DNA of 45,326 nucleotides from Gamarada debralockiae (Eukaryota > Ascomycota > Leotiomycetes > Helotiales > Hyphodiscaceae). The notes under the pieces were generated by a model. The model ran no database searches. It was given only the letters and a program-made list of their open reading frames with translations, and was not told the origin of the DNA. Within the stretch, counting starts at the first letter, position 1. Each line of letters starts with the position of its first letter. A program made the position numbers and the translations under genes. The stretch lies in NCBI GenBank assembly GCA_002803225.1, contig NXFV01000825.1, positions 1 through 45,326 on the forward strand. The letters run 5' to 3'. Of the stretch, positions 32,044 through 42,154 are shown in pieces.

Positions 32044-32672
32044 ATGCACCTCAGTATTAGGGTTCTCATAACAACAGAGAATGGGTTCCGAGCACAAGAG
32101 AAGATCTTTGCTAAGGGTAACCAGAAAGTCCTTGAGTACTCCCACGTTGCCCGGAACTGCTTAGAACGAAGCCTTGGAGATCCGCTCTGTGACGTTCTCC
32201 TGATGCTTGTGTTAACGTTCAGTGCATCGTCGGTCACGCCTACTATTGCCGCCAAGAGCCACCACTTCAAAGCCGGGCCCCACAAAGATCCTGGCCTTTT
32301 CGCAGCTAGCATAGTGACACGGATGCTCTGGTTCCTGCACCCGGAAGCGTTCCCATTGGAGCAAGATGACGGGATAGCACTTCAAGTTTCAGAGATGACT
32401 CAGAAGATTAAGCACAAGGGTATTAACAACCAGCTGCGCCGAGAGCTTAGGTGGGTACAAGACGGTAGTCGGCGTGATAACCCCGGAATAGCGACCTGAG
32501 CTTGCGGCCTGTGGATGAGCTGCTGAAGCTTCATGGGGAACTGTTGTCCTTGAGAAAGGATCCAGCTGGGTTTGCTGCACAAGTATTCCCTAGTCACGAC
32601 AGCGTCTGGCTAGAGCAGTGCTCAGGAATCATCCGAGAGCAGAGTCCGTCGACCCACAAGAGAAGAAGGTAG
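32044..32672 (+). pseudogene. Unrecognised gene fragment with one frameshift
   Basis: A 151-codon frame (32044-32499) includes SLGDPLCDVLLMLVLTFSAS, then KAGPHKDPGLFAASIVTRML and FLHPEAFPLEQDDG. At about 32480-32495 the coding character passes to another frame: SLRPVDELLKLHGELLSLRK, then VFPSHDSVWLEQC, ending with TAG at 32672. Both parts read like one protein of about 210 residues broken by a single indel. I cannot name the family; given the surroundings it may belong to a mobile element. Confidence 0.45.
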
Positions 32673-33374
32673 GTAGACTGCAGGTCTCCGTGGGGAGGGA
32701 GAACGGGTGGTTTGAGCAAAGCAGGGGCCTACAGAAACTCCACAACGAAATAGCGATATGCAACAAAAACTTTAAGATAATATTCCGGTCTTATTAATTG
32801 GATAAGCAAGGTTAGGGGTGGCGCAGCAGCGGAAATAGGTTTCATAGGGAAGTTCCTAGCGAAATAGTAATAGTCACGTGATTCCAGGGTTAGCGAGCCG
32901 GCAAAAACCAAACAGCTGTTTGGCACAGCCACAGCCACAGCCACAACATCAGCTTAATAGAACTAAGTATATTCACTTCTCGACGATATTGTTCCCAAAG
33001 CGGATCGATCCAGATGTAGTGCTCGCAACCCTAAGCTCTCGAACAACGGGGCCCCCAGGGGCGAGCCTAGTATCAAGGATAGTATCGGAAATACCGCTGT
33101 CCCTTCTCGTCCGCCGAACGAGCATACAAATGCAAGACGGTAGTTCTCGACGAGATGTTTGAGCTCGCCAAATATTCAAAAATTCATGTCAAGGATCAAG
33201 TAGAGTGCACTTCCTCATACGGCTACTTCTTGCATAATACCGTAAATTTCAAGCGCTAATCAGCTTCTCGCAGTATGGATGTTTTACTGCCTACTCTCCC
33301 GCTGTCCCAATCCCCAACCCCACAAAAACCGCCTCCATCGATCTCCAGCGATGCGAAGCCCTCGCAAAATTCAC
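32673..33374. other. Intergenic, no supported gene
   Basis: Short frames on both strands have no recognisable domain. A GCCACA triplicate (about 32926-32944) is present. Possible N-terminal sequence of the bZIP relic (an ATG near 33274 followed by a Pro/Ser-rich run) is interrupted. Confidence 0.4.
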
Positions 33375-33600
33375 GCCCCACGTAGGCGACGGAAAAGGCA
33401 GCTTAGCGAGGAGGAAAAATGGTCGAGACATTAAGCGTTCCTGACCCGGAACCGGCTCTCGGCGCTGTTCAAGGAGAAAGCTGGCTGTTTCTCAATTGGC
33501 GGGAAAGATGATGTTTGAAAAAGAAAGAAAGCAGAAGTTAAAGGCGCAGATTTTGGTTTTGACTGCGGAGCTAGAAACTTTACAAGATCTGCTTACGTGA
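33375..33600 (+). pseudogene. bZIP (ATF/CREB-type) transcription factor relic
   Basis: The plus strand reads APRRRRKRQLSEEEKWSRH, a TAA (33432-33434), then AFLTRNRLSALFKEKAG. After a frameshift comes FEKERKQKLKAQILVLTAEL and ETLQDLLT, then a stop. This matches a fungal bZIP: a basic region of type RRK..LS.EEKR..FL.RNR.AA followed by a leucine zipper with heptad leucines. The stop, the frameshift and lost basic residues make it non-functional. Confidence 0.6.
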
Positions 33601-34677
33601 TGTGATGAAGAGGATACAAAGGGGACAAGACGAAATAGGTTACTTTGAAGCGGAGAGCAATATAAGTCCATACGCCGCGGCAAACCGTTGAAATATGTAC
33701 TCGTGCCCATCCCACGAACCGAGAAAGCGGACCTTTTGCTAATATTCGTAAGCCGCGACATCCCACCGAACAAAAGCCTTTTCAACAACCGTCCGAAACA
33801 GCGGCTACCAAGCGTCCCCCTCCTCCCTCTGCTCCCACGCCTTTACATAGTCTACGCCTGCAAAAGATACCAGATTTTGAGGTCCTCAACTTCCTCAGTC
33901 AGCGGGACATGAATGGGAGAGCGGGAGCGTGGAAGTGAGCCCTGCGCAGTTACTGGCGCAACAAGGCAAGAGCAGAACCAGAAACAAAAGGAATTGGCGA
34001 TGTTGCCTGGCGAGAATCGGATAGCTCGCGGATGCCAAGCATTTGCACATCACAATCGAGCATGTGCTAGCAGCTCTGTATAACTTCGCTGTGTTGACAT
34101 TTTGCTCTATTCCTATACTCATTAGCAGCCAATTCTCGGAACGATATTTCTCTCTGCTTTGTAATGCTTTCCCACTTGGTTGAATGGCAATAGCAGTGCT
34201 ATTCGAAATCACATCAGAAACTGCACTGACAGGCGGACATATCAAGACAATGAGCTGAAGCAATACAAGAGAAGGAACTCATCACGTGCTGTGTAGCCAG
34301 ACACTCTCGCAGGACTCAAAATGTAGCATGCATATGCAAGACTTCTAGTTGAACACAAGATATATTCTCGGAATCTGTCCGTATTGATATGCACATACAC
34401 ATCATCTAGATTCTCCAGCTCCTCTCATCTCAATCTATCCCAGCTCAAGCAAAGCGACAGCGGCAGGCGTCTATATCTATACTCAGCCTACCAAAACCAG
34501 CCTCCGCATGATCCAGCACGAAAGCTATGCCAAGATGCATATCCAATCATCATATAAGCACTTATGCCAGCCATGGACGCCGCTCCTACCAATCCCCTAA
34601 TGAGCACAAAAATAATTGCATGTATATGAACGTGATTTGAAAAAGGCGATCATCTTAGTGATTTCCAGGAAGATATT
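33601..34677. other. Intergenic, no supported gene
   Basis: About 1.1 kb without a recognisable gene. A minus-strand ORF (33895-34263) has no domain similarity I can see. It is the right flank of the decay island. Confidence 0.4.
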
Positions 34678-36669
34678 CTAATAGGCACCAATCTCTTCAT
34701 TGATAAGGATCTCTGAAGTAGGCTCTGTTGGCCCTCTAGGCGGATTCGCAGTCGTTTCGTCTGTGTCCTCGAGGTAGACTGCCCACTCGTCAGCAATGCT
34801 GACTCAGCATTCTCGCCATCAAAGATCACCAAGGAGAACTCACCATTCGGTCTAATAAACCAACTGACACAAAACGCAACCCCGAAGCAACTTGCCAGGA
34901 CCACGAAACCGCCTGCGGAAAGCCCTTCACCGTTTCTGCATAAATCAGATTGAAAACCGCCGGGCACACAATCCTCCCCAACGCATGCAGTAATCCCGTC
35001 GCACCAAGCAACTGGCCCACCCTATCATGGGGTACATGTTTCGTCAACGAACTCTGCAACGTTGGGGATCCCACTCCACCCAGTGCAGTAAGAACACCAG
35101 ATATGATAAACAGGGGGTCCGTACGCACCAGTGCGTAGCCCGTATATCCGAGGACCTCAAGGAAGATAGAGAAGCGCACGATCCCCAGATCAAGGGTATC
35201 TGAACCAGAGTTTCGCTCTGGAACTACAAAACCGGATTCTCTGCGTTGTTTGTGGGCGCGACGGCTGCGTAGGATCTTTACGAAGATAGGGAGGATGATG
35301 ATGAGGACTGAAACGCGCGCTACGCTACAAATTGAGACGAAAGCGCTGCTTTGCGCGGTGTCCCAGCCGAATTGGTAGCCGGTGTAGTAGACTACTACTG
35401 TCACGGATCCCATTGCCACGCCAAAGATGATGGTATCGACCGCAGAGAGCAGGATGAGGTTTGCTCTAAGATGTCCAGAAGAGCCCGGTCCAGTCGGCCA
35501 TAGAATCTTAAGCGGTGCGAGGATGTTGCCCTTTCGCATAGCCCAGAGCCAGTTATAGCCATGCAGGGCCATAGTCCGGCCTTCTTCAGCGAAGCGCTCG
35601 CGGGCTAGCTGTTGCCGCTTCTTGGTCAGGGATTCGGGGACGATGAGGAGGACAGAGAGCATGAAGAAGGCGTGTACACCTAGGGCGCAGTAGAAGATGG
35701 TGATTAGTTGATCAGTGACTTTCACCAAGAAGGCGGCGATAAGGGGTCCTAAACCCATGCCGGCGAAGAGACAGGCGTGGAAGTAGCCGAATGCTACGGT
35801 GCGTTTGGGGGGTGGTGTGCAATCTGCTGCATAGGCGTAAATGATGGCCATTCCTGTGGTGAAGGAGCCACAGAGACCGTCGAGAAGAGCTCCGAGTAGG
35901 AGCCATTGATATGGAATTGCGTCTGGAAACTTGGCTGCGAAAATGGTGATGATCTCCGCAGCGAACGCTCCTAGACTGCTGATTACTAGGATTCCGATAC
36001 GGCCGTGGCGATCAGAAATAGAGCCTAGTTTTGGGGCCAGGACTGCGCTGAAGATCCCAGTGATAATGGTGAGGTATATGGTGAACTTGGAGACCAGCGA
36101 TTGGATCTCGGGGATTCGACATTGTGGGTTGTCGGCGTCCTGAAGGACGGGTGTAAAGATGAAGTTCGGGTCTGCGGCGGATCTCTCGATCAAGTAGTCG
36201 CGGCATACGAGGGAGAGAATGAGGTTTAGCTTTGGGACGATGATGCCTCCGAATGCGAGGGCGTAGAGGAAGAAGGATGGTAGCAGCCAATATAACTTTG
36301 CGACGTCAGCTCTTGCTCTTGCTCTTGAACTCGATCAACAGATTTCGATTGCGCCCAGCTCACCGACGGTCTACGCCACCAGGTCAATCCATTGTAATCT
36401 GCGTTACCTTCCCACGTGGGAACGAGAATTGCTTCTCCTTGTCCATTTTCACCCTCTTCCGATGAGTTGCCACTGCCATTGCCACTATTGCCCAGCAACG
36501 GAGCGACTTCATCACTTGGTCTCTTCGCATTCCTCTTCAGCGATCCCACAGCGTCCCAGTTCCTGTCCACATCCCCATCCCCATCCCTATCATCGAGTTC
36601 GACTCTCTCACACAGCGGCGACTCCTCCTGTTGGTGGTCCATGCTCTCGTCGTCGTCGTCTTGGGGCAT
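34678..36669 (-). CDS. MFS transporter (TetA/DHA1-like), with an apparent 1-base deletion near the C-terminus
   Basis: Exons 36669-36364, 36295-34844 and 34778-34678 fit a 619-residue transporter. The N-terminus is a long acidic cytosolic tail. Then come WRRPSLYWLLPSFFLYALAF, the MFS motif A segment LGSISDRHGRIGIL, and about twelve helices including GLGPLIAAFLV. The frame runs on to ETVKGFPQAV and then slips. The expected FVVLASCFGVAFCVSWFIRP lies one base out of frame from about 34907, where a run of three A (minus-strand T) would need four. With that one base, the last intron (GTGAGT...CAG) and final exon also fall in frame, ending EEIGAY. Either a real frameshift or a sequencing error; as given, the protein ends early with a wrong last helix. 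Substrate unknown. Confidence 0.82.
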
Positions 36670-37012
36670 TATCTCTCAGTCACGCTCATTTGTGTTTATC
36701 GCATCGAGATCGAGGTTTCGGTCGCCGTAGTGGGATTATGCAGCTGCCCTTTCAAGAATCAAATCCAACACCAGCCCCTTCTATCGTATCAACAAAAGAA
36801 TACCGGTAGAATACAAAGAAGGATCAAAGGATGCCGTATGTACGGTACAAGCTCATATCTTGATATCAAAAATGGGGAAAGGGAAGTATACCAGAAGCAA
36901 GGTTGTCCGTTATCTGTGTCCCATTCCTCCATGTTTTTGTCGTTTCTAGGATAGGCTGGTACTAAGCTCTGTGCTGCCAGCTGCCGCCGCGTAACAAGAA
37001 TGTAGCCTTCAT
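36670..37012. other. Upstream region of the MFS gene
   Basis: This is the presumed promoter and leader of the transporter gene, up to the target duplication of the inverted-repeat element. No other gene is supported. Confidence 0.45.
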
Positions 37013-37512
37013 TTCTGTATGGGTTGGGCTATTTGTACATGACTCCCGGCTATTTGTACATAGCGTCCCCACTTTTCGGGAGTACACCTAATAACCTCGC
37101 GCGCTCATACTAATTTGTATGAGTGCGGAAGTCGCGTATATGTCACGATATAAAAACCAAGGACTACAGGACAAAATATTGAAGCTATTCACAAATCGAA
37201 AAAAATAAGATTATTTCCACCTCCAAATCGTCCAAATCCCACTCTGCGTCTTGTGTCAGTGACCTTGTGCATCGCAACGGCAGCTACGGTAGCTGCATCG
37301 TCCATACAATCGTCCTGATAAACCGATGAAATATCATACATATAGATGTGGTGGATGATGTGGAAGATTATTGCGTATGACCGAATTCTACAACATCATC
37401 GACGCGCCTCGCGTTCCCATACTAATTAGCATGTAACGCGAGGTTGATAGGTGTACCGAGTGCATGTACAAATAGCCGGGAGTCATGTACAAATAGCCCA
37501 ACCCTTCTGTAT
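37013..37512. mobile_element. Inverted-repeat element with 8-bp target duplication
   Basis: The 484-bp element (37021-37504) has 41 identical bases at each end in inverted orientation, starting GGGTTGGGCTATTTGTACAT. About 40 further bases are diverged but still inverted. An 8-bp duplication, TTCTGTAT, flanks it (37013-37020 and 37505-37512). The motif GGCTATTTGTACAT occurs twice within each terminus. The interior is non-coding. Length of duplication suggests a hAT-like element; the long terminal repeats are more like Mutator MITEs, so the superfamily is left open. Confidence 0.82.
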
Positions 37513-37514
37513 TC

Positions 37515-38177
37515 TAATTGGGTGTGAAAGTGGTGCAGCAACTACAGCTTGCCAAGCCACCTACGATCCTAGCAAGTATCCGAATCCTGGTCTGCAATGG
37601 CATTACCGGATCCTCCAAGCTATCGCTCTTGATGAGGAAGTGCCTAAAGTACCCGAGGACAAGACGGTTCCCAAATACAGTATGAACAATCTTTACTTTC
37701 TTTCTCCCTCTCACCCCTCGTGCTCGTAGTCATAACTCATTTCTCCATCGATGCCTTCACACTCACAGTGAGCCGCACCCATTGTTCTTGTGATACTCCT
37801 CGTGCAGAGATTGCTAACATCTCATTCGTCTTCCCAGAGCAAATCCAAAACGAGCTGGCGAATACGTTCATGACTGGGGCGTGGCTCTAGCCGAAGAATT
37901 TCAAGCCCACGATCAGGAGTGCAGATCACACATGAAGCACAACACCGACGACGACGACGACGACGACGCTTAACCTGTGAAGCAATCCAGAGCCACGCCC
38001 TCAGCTGGAGAACTGGGGAAGTTGAGTTCGAGTGATTTGAAGAACTTGGTTGTGAGTGGTGGCTTGGGAAGGTACACTGTTCCGCAGTTGAAGGAGATTT
38101 GCTCGTCGAAGGGATTGGGCACTTCTGTGAAGGGGGATTTGGTTGAGAAGATTGAGCGATGGATGGAGGGCAATTAG
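37515..38177 (+). pseudogene. Ku70 C-terminal relic with SAP domain
   Basis: The plus strand reads KVVQQLQLA, then (shifted) [29 protein letters not shown] and [10 protein letters not shown]. An intron-like gap with a CAG acceptor near 37838 leads to KRAGEYVHDWGVALAEEFQ, a poly-Asp run and a C-terminal SAP domain (GRYTVPQLKEICSSKGLG, then LVEKIERWMEGN). This is the end of fungal Ku70 (mus-51), the DNA-end-binding subunit of non-homologous end joining. Lesions are a frameshift near 37565, another near 37850 and an in-frame TAA near 37970. About two thirds of the gene is missing upstream, where the inverted-repeat element sits. Confidence 0.82.
37935..37968. repeat. GAC trinucleotide tract (poly-Asp codons)
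   Basis: Seven consecutive GAC codons encode Asp in the frame of the Ku70 relic, just before its in-frame TAA. Slippage here could account for part of the local decay. Confidence 0.7.
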
Positions 38178-38445
38178 GGGGACGTTGCCCATGTCTCAAG
38201 TTATGACACGAATACTCCACCTTAGGAAACAGGGTTGCGACTCGAGAGCAAGGTGGATTCCATAAAGATGAGAAGTTTGTTTAAGCTATTCATAAGCCAT
38301 CATCGATTGATTTTCTACAGCCTGCAAGTATGTGTATACACATCCAATCAACCTCATGCGTCATTCTACGAAAAACAGAATGAGCGAAATCCACGCAGAA
38401 CAATCAAAATACACCGCCAAATCAGCAATCCCCTTCACATGATGT
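38178..38445. other. Intergenic, convergent 3' ends
   Basis: Short spacer between the Ku70 relic and the stop of the first UstYa-like gene. No gene is seen. Confidence 0.5.
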
Positions 38446-39388
38446 TCAGTCGTCCTTGTGTCCCACTTGGGCAATATACTCGTCAACGACCTTCTTATAT
38501 GGCGAGTCTTCTGGACAAAATTGCCACTCTTCGATCATCGGTGTCTTGTGCCTCGCGGCTCCCAAATCCTTGAAACACGCGGTGTTTTTCACTCTGAACT
38601 CGTCAAGAGCCTTCCGATCTCGGCACTGGCGCGTTTGTCCCGCTTCCTCTATTGCAGTCCGATTGGTTACATATTTGTGGGAGATAGACATAGGTGTTGG
38701 GTTTGCTGCACATAAAACGTCTTCCCAAAGAACGTTGAGAGAGTGGAGGAGGTGAGCGCCGAGGGGCTCGTCGCCTGAAAGATGGTGGAGCTGTTGCCAG
38801 ATAACTTGCTAGATAAAGATGAGTTTTGGGGATATAAGGGAGAAGGAGGTATGATTTACGAGACTGTGGAGGCTGTGGTAGCCGGACAAAACATAGACTT
38901 CTTTGGAAGCGTCCCAGGGAAATTGTTCTGAGGGTAAAACATTCGGCTGGCCTTTCGGAAGTGCTACAAGACCATGGTCTGGATCGAATGCCTTGAACAA
39001 CTCGTCTGTTGCTTTCGAGTTCACTGTCCATTCGTAGACTCTCGGCGAGTACAGCGGTTGGTCGACAGTTCTGACAGATTCGTGAGAAGAGACTAAGAAA
39101 TCTCCCAAATCAGTTACAAGTTCAGCAATAGGTAGGTCAGTCAAAGGATGTATTACGCATATGGTTGTTTGGGGATAACGATGTCCCGGCGAAAGTTATC
39201 CAAATTGCTTGAAAGATATTCAAAGTGCCAGAAAGAAGTATAATACTGAATAGGAGGTATGAACGGCGGGGTCGAGTCCTGTTGTTGGGCTTGTATTCTT
39301 CGTCCTCGCTACCTTCATCTGCATTTGGAAGCAGGAATACTTCATCTTCTGGTTTTGCCATTTTCTGGTTTGTGAATTCGAAAGCCAT
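38446..39388 (-). CDS. DUF3328 (UstYa-like) protein with altered HxxHC motifs
   Basis: Three exons (39388-39157, 39092-38860, 38808-38446) give 275 residues. A short cytosolic N-terminus is followed by one membrane helix (about residues 43-67) and a lumenal domain. FPWDASKEVYVLSGYHSLHS and HLLHSLNVLWEDVLC are clearly the two UstYa signature regions. The HxxHC motifs, which characterised UstYa-family oxidases need, read HSLHS (150-154) and HLLHS (174-178): both cysteines are Ser while all histidines remain. UstYa-type proteins catalyse oxidative cyclisation or related steps in fungal peptide pathways such as ustiloxin. This copy may have altered or lost activity or be a partner subunit. It is divergent from the small secreted-peptide gene. 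Confidence 0.85.
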
Positions 39389-40330
39389 GACAAATTTTGA
39401 GGATAGTTGCGATCAAGGAGGGGGCTTGATCACTCTCTGCCTATATCTTCCAACGACCTACCTAACATGTGTCTGTTCTGTCATCATACGGTAGTGTTTC
39501 TCATAACCTATCATAATTTATTTGATATCTCCATTTATTTGCCTAATCTATTTTATTACCGTATTTTCTCCACATGGCCATGGCTGTCCGTTGCACGCTT
39601 ACGGTCGTAGGACAAAGCATCTTTGCTTACCCCTCTTGTCACTATTCTTGTCAGTGTGGCACCGAAAAAGTAAGATAATAAATTTTATTTGAATTAAATT
39701 AAATTAAATTAAATGCCACACTAACTCTTGTTACATGCTTGCAGGCATATGATCAACATCTCTGCTCAACCCTTACCCCTCTCGTCACTGCATATTCGTT
39801 GCATACTCGTAGGCGTCAGCAGATTAATAAAGGCGACAGATAGGCAGGTTTTAGAAAGTTAAGTGCGTGGCAATAAAAATAGCCAATGTCAAGATCTACG
39901 ATAACCAGGGTTTGCCAATCCAATATAAAAGAGAGATAAGCTTACAAGAAACACGATTGGCCAACTTGTTATGCGAAGCTAGAAAGTTGAGGGATTTACT
40001 TTGAAGTATGCAAGCTGAGCCCCTAAGGAAGAAGGTGCTTGCTGATAAAGGCTGACGTAGGACAAGCTCCGGGGGTAACTCAGTACAAGTCCGTACACGA
40101 CATTTCAGAGGACGATCTTTACTCCTACGAGTACGTTCCCATCCTTCTCAACACTTAACTCAAATAGCACAGTGGATCACACCATCCATTTCGATTATCG
40201 ATTATCCATTTAGAAACATCCTCCCCTTCAATATCAATTTTTTCACAGGGCATCAAACTCTCAAAGTCTCTTCACACATAAAGCTTCGCAACCAAGAACC
40301 ACCCCAGGCCTCAAACATCAACCCACAAAC
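39389..40330. promoter_or_regulatory. Divergent intergenic region between UstYa-like 1 and the peptide gene
   Basis: About 940 bp holds both promoters. It contains an AAATT tandem tract (about 39691-39713) framed by the inverted words AGTGTGGCA (39653-39661) and TGCCACACT (39714-39722). A CT/CA-rich leader precedes the peptide ATG. No other gene is supported. Confidence 0.4.
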
Positions 40331-40547
40331 ATGCACTTCCAATATAACATCATGGCGCTCGCCGCTCTCCTCTTTGCCTTTGCAGCCGCTGCCCCCGTTG
40401 CAGGTAAGTCTACGCACTTCAGTAGCGACGTGTGTAAAAAGAGACTAATGAGTTTCAAATTCAGATGGCGTTTTTGCCATTAAGGGTGTTGTTGCCCAAC
40501 TGTTGCAGAAAATCATGAGGGGGGGATCGTTGCTGAGGATTACGTGA
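40331..40547 (+). CDS. Small secreted peptide, possible RiPP precursor
   Basis: Exons 40331-40403 and 40465-40547 (donor GTAAGT, branch-like ACTAAT, acceptor TTCAG) give 51 residues. The first 22-23 form a clear signal peptide (ALAALLFAFAAAAPVA). The mature part would be short, basic and amphipathic (KGVVAQLLQKIMRGG, ending RIT). An alternative acceptor, TTGCAG at 40503-40508, keeps frame to a different acidic tail (ENHEGGIVAEDYVNGVAPV) ending at 40567. Transcripts are needed to decide. It sits between two UstYa-like genes, where peptide precursors are often found, but it lacks the repeated cores and Kex2 sites of known dikaritin precursors. Alternatives are a small effector or an unrelated secreted peptide. 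Confidence 0.55.
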
Positions 40548-40567
40548 ACGGCGTTGCACCTGTTTAG

Positions 40568-41221
40568 TAATAGGTTCGTTGGAATGAGACGGCAGTTCGT
40601 CGGCCTGAGACAGAAATGGGTTGTGGGATGGGAAGGAAGTCTTATAAGGGCATGTCGGGGTACAGCGGGCTCTGAAGTATTTTCACAGCCACCACATTCA
40701 TTTGTAGCTCAGTTCATGGTCTTTTTGATGCACACAGACATATGAATTTTCTTCTTGACTTGAAAGTTGTCTATGATTAGTGAAGTGTGCAATGTACAGA
40801 ATGCCCAGAGATGATACAGATTGGAGTAGTACGTGCTCCGACCACGCCGTCCCTAGGTGTGGCAATCTTGATCCATACCTTCTCCTGTTTGCTCCCCCAG
40901 AAACCAAATGATGAGAAAAGCGTCTTATAAGACTGAGTGAATGTCTAAAGATTCCTTAGTTGTATTGTGAGGGGTCACAGGAAAGGTAATGAAGTTTTCT
41001 GAGGTTTCCAATGAAATAAAGCAGCCCCAAAAATCGTCTTGTTTCATTTCGTAACTGAGCCTAATCGCCTTGACAGAGCATTCAAGAGATCTTTGTCTCC
41101 TGAGATCTATTGTAGGAATGCTAAACTGTTCTCACAAACATTTACGCTATGGGGCTACGAGCTGGGCTTTGAAACGTTCTCATATTTTGCATACTATCAT
41201 AAAATCATATCCCACCCATTC
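40568..41221. other. Intergenic, no supported gene
   Basis: Contains the 3' flanks of the peptide gene and of the second UstYa-like gene. ORFs on both strands here lack recognisable domains. Confidence 0.45.
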
Positions 41222-42154
41222 TCAAACACGAACAATTCCAGATCCCCTTGGAGTGTCATAATCAACAACAAAATACTTGTCAACTTCCTTCCTGTACGGA
41301 CTACCCTCAGGACACCACACAAACCTCTGAATCTCAGGATAATTCCCGGACTCTTCATGAATATATCTATAACAAGCATTATACTTCTTAGCCCAATCAT
41401 TCAACTTGTCCCAACTTCGACACAGACGAAGCTGTCCGTGGCCAGTTTCTGGTATAGGTTCAGGGGTGGTGTATCTTGGGATATCATCTGCATTGCAAAT
41501 GACATCGCGGCGGAGTGCATCCAGACAATGGATGACATGATGGTGGTTTCGAGTCTGTGGGAGACCCTTGCGATATTCCATCAGAGAGATATAAACGGAA
41601 CGCTTTGAACGTTGTCAGCAAGACTCGGCATTTGAACATAGTCATGGAAAACTAACAGCGCAATGAAGATTGTGATGTGCCTGAAGCAAATAAATGCCCT
41701 TGGAATCATCCCATGGAAACCTTTGAGATATTGGCAAGCCCATTTCCTCCACGTATTCGTCAGGAAGAGCGATCATGCCGTCATCGACATTGATATCTAG
41801 CCACAGCTGATCACGGAGCGTTTCGTTGGTATCGGTATATGGGTCATGTCCATCCAAAACAACGACTGTATCTCTTTCGAGCCCAGCTGGAAACGGAGTC
41901 AGTATCTATATGATTCCAAGTTTTTCAAGCGTTGAAAACATACCATAAGGCGTACGAGGATCGATGGAGACTTTCTTCTGGTATCTGGTAGAGAAGAACC
42001 AAGTAACAGTATTCGAAGTGACTAAAATGAAGAGGATGAGTATCAGGTTGGAAACCGATCGTTTGCTGGTAACCCGAGAAGAAGAATGAGGAAAAGTCTC
42101 CGCTTCCTCATGGTCTCCACTTGCCACCTTCTCATACTTCAACTTTGGAAACAT
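41222..42154 (-). CDS. DUF3328 (UstYa-like) protein with intact HxxHC motifs
   Basis: Three exons (42154-41944, 41886-41657, 41602-41222) give 273 residues in exact frame. One membrane helix lies at about residues 36-56. The lumenal domain contains HNLHC (142-146) and HVIHC (169-173), the two copper-binding-type motifs of UstYa-family enzymes. RFPWDDSKGIYLLQAHHNLH and DALRRDVICNADDI surround them as usual. Such proteins oxidise peptide or related substrates, often in pairs. It lies on the same strand as the first UstYa-like gene and divergent from the EamA transporter. The donor of the second intron is GTTAGT and its acceptor AAAG; both are less common, but the frame and motif order support them. 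Confidence 0.88.

Noticed and set aside
33895..34263. 122-codon minus-strand ORF
   Set aside because: No domain, no consistent splice context and composition similar to the flanks.
36416..36954. Long plus-strand ORFs opposite the MFS N-terminus
   Set aside because: They are shadows of the acidic, Ser/Asp-rich first exon on the minus strand.
40554..40745. 63-codon ORF after the peptide gene
   Set aside because: It begins with TTG, overlaps the end of the peptide gene and has no recognisable features.
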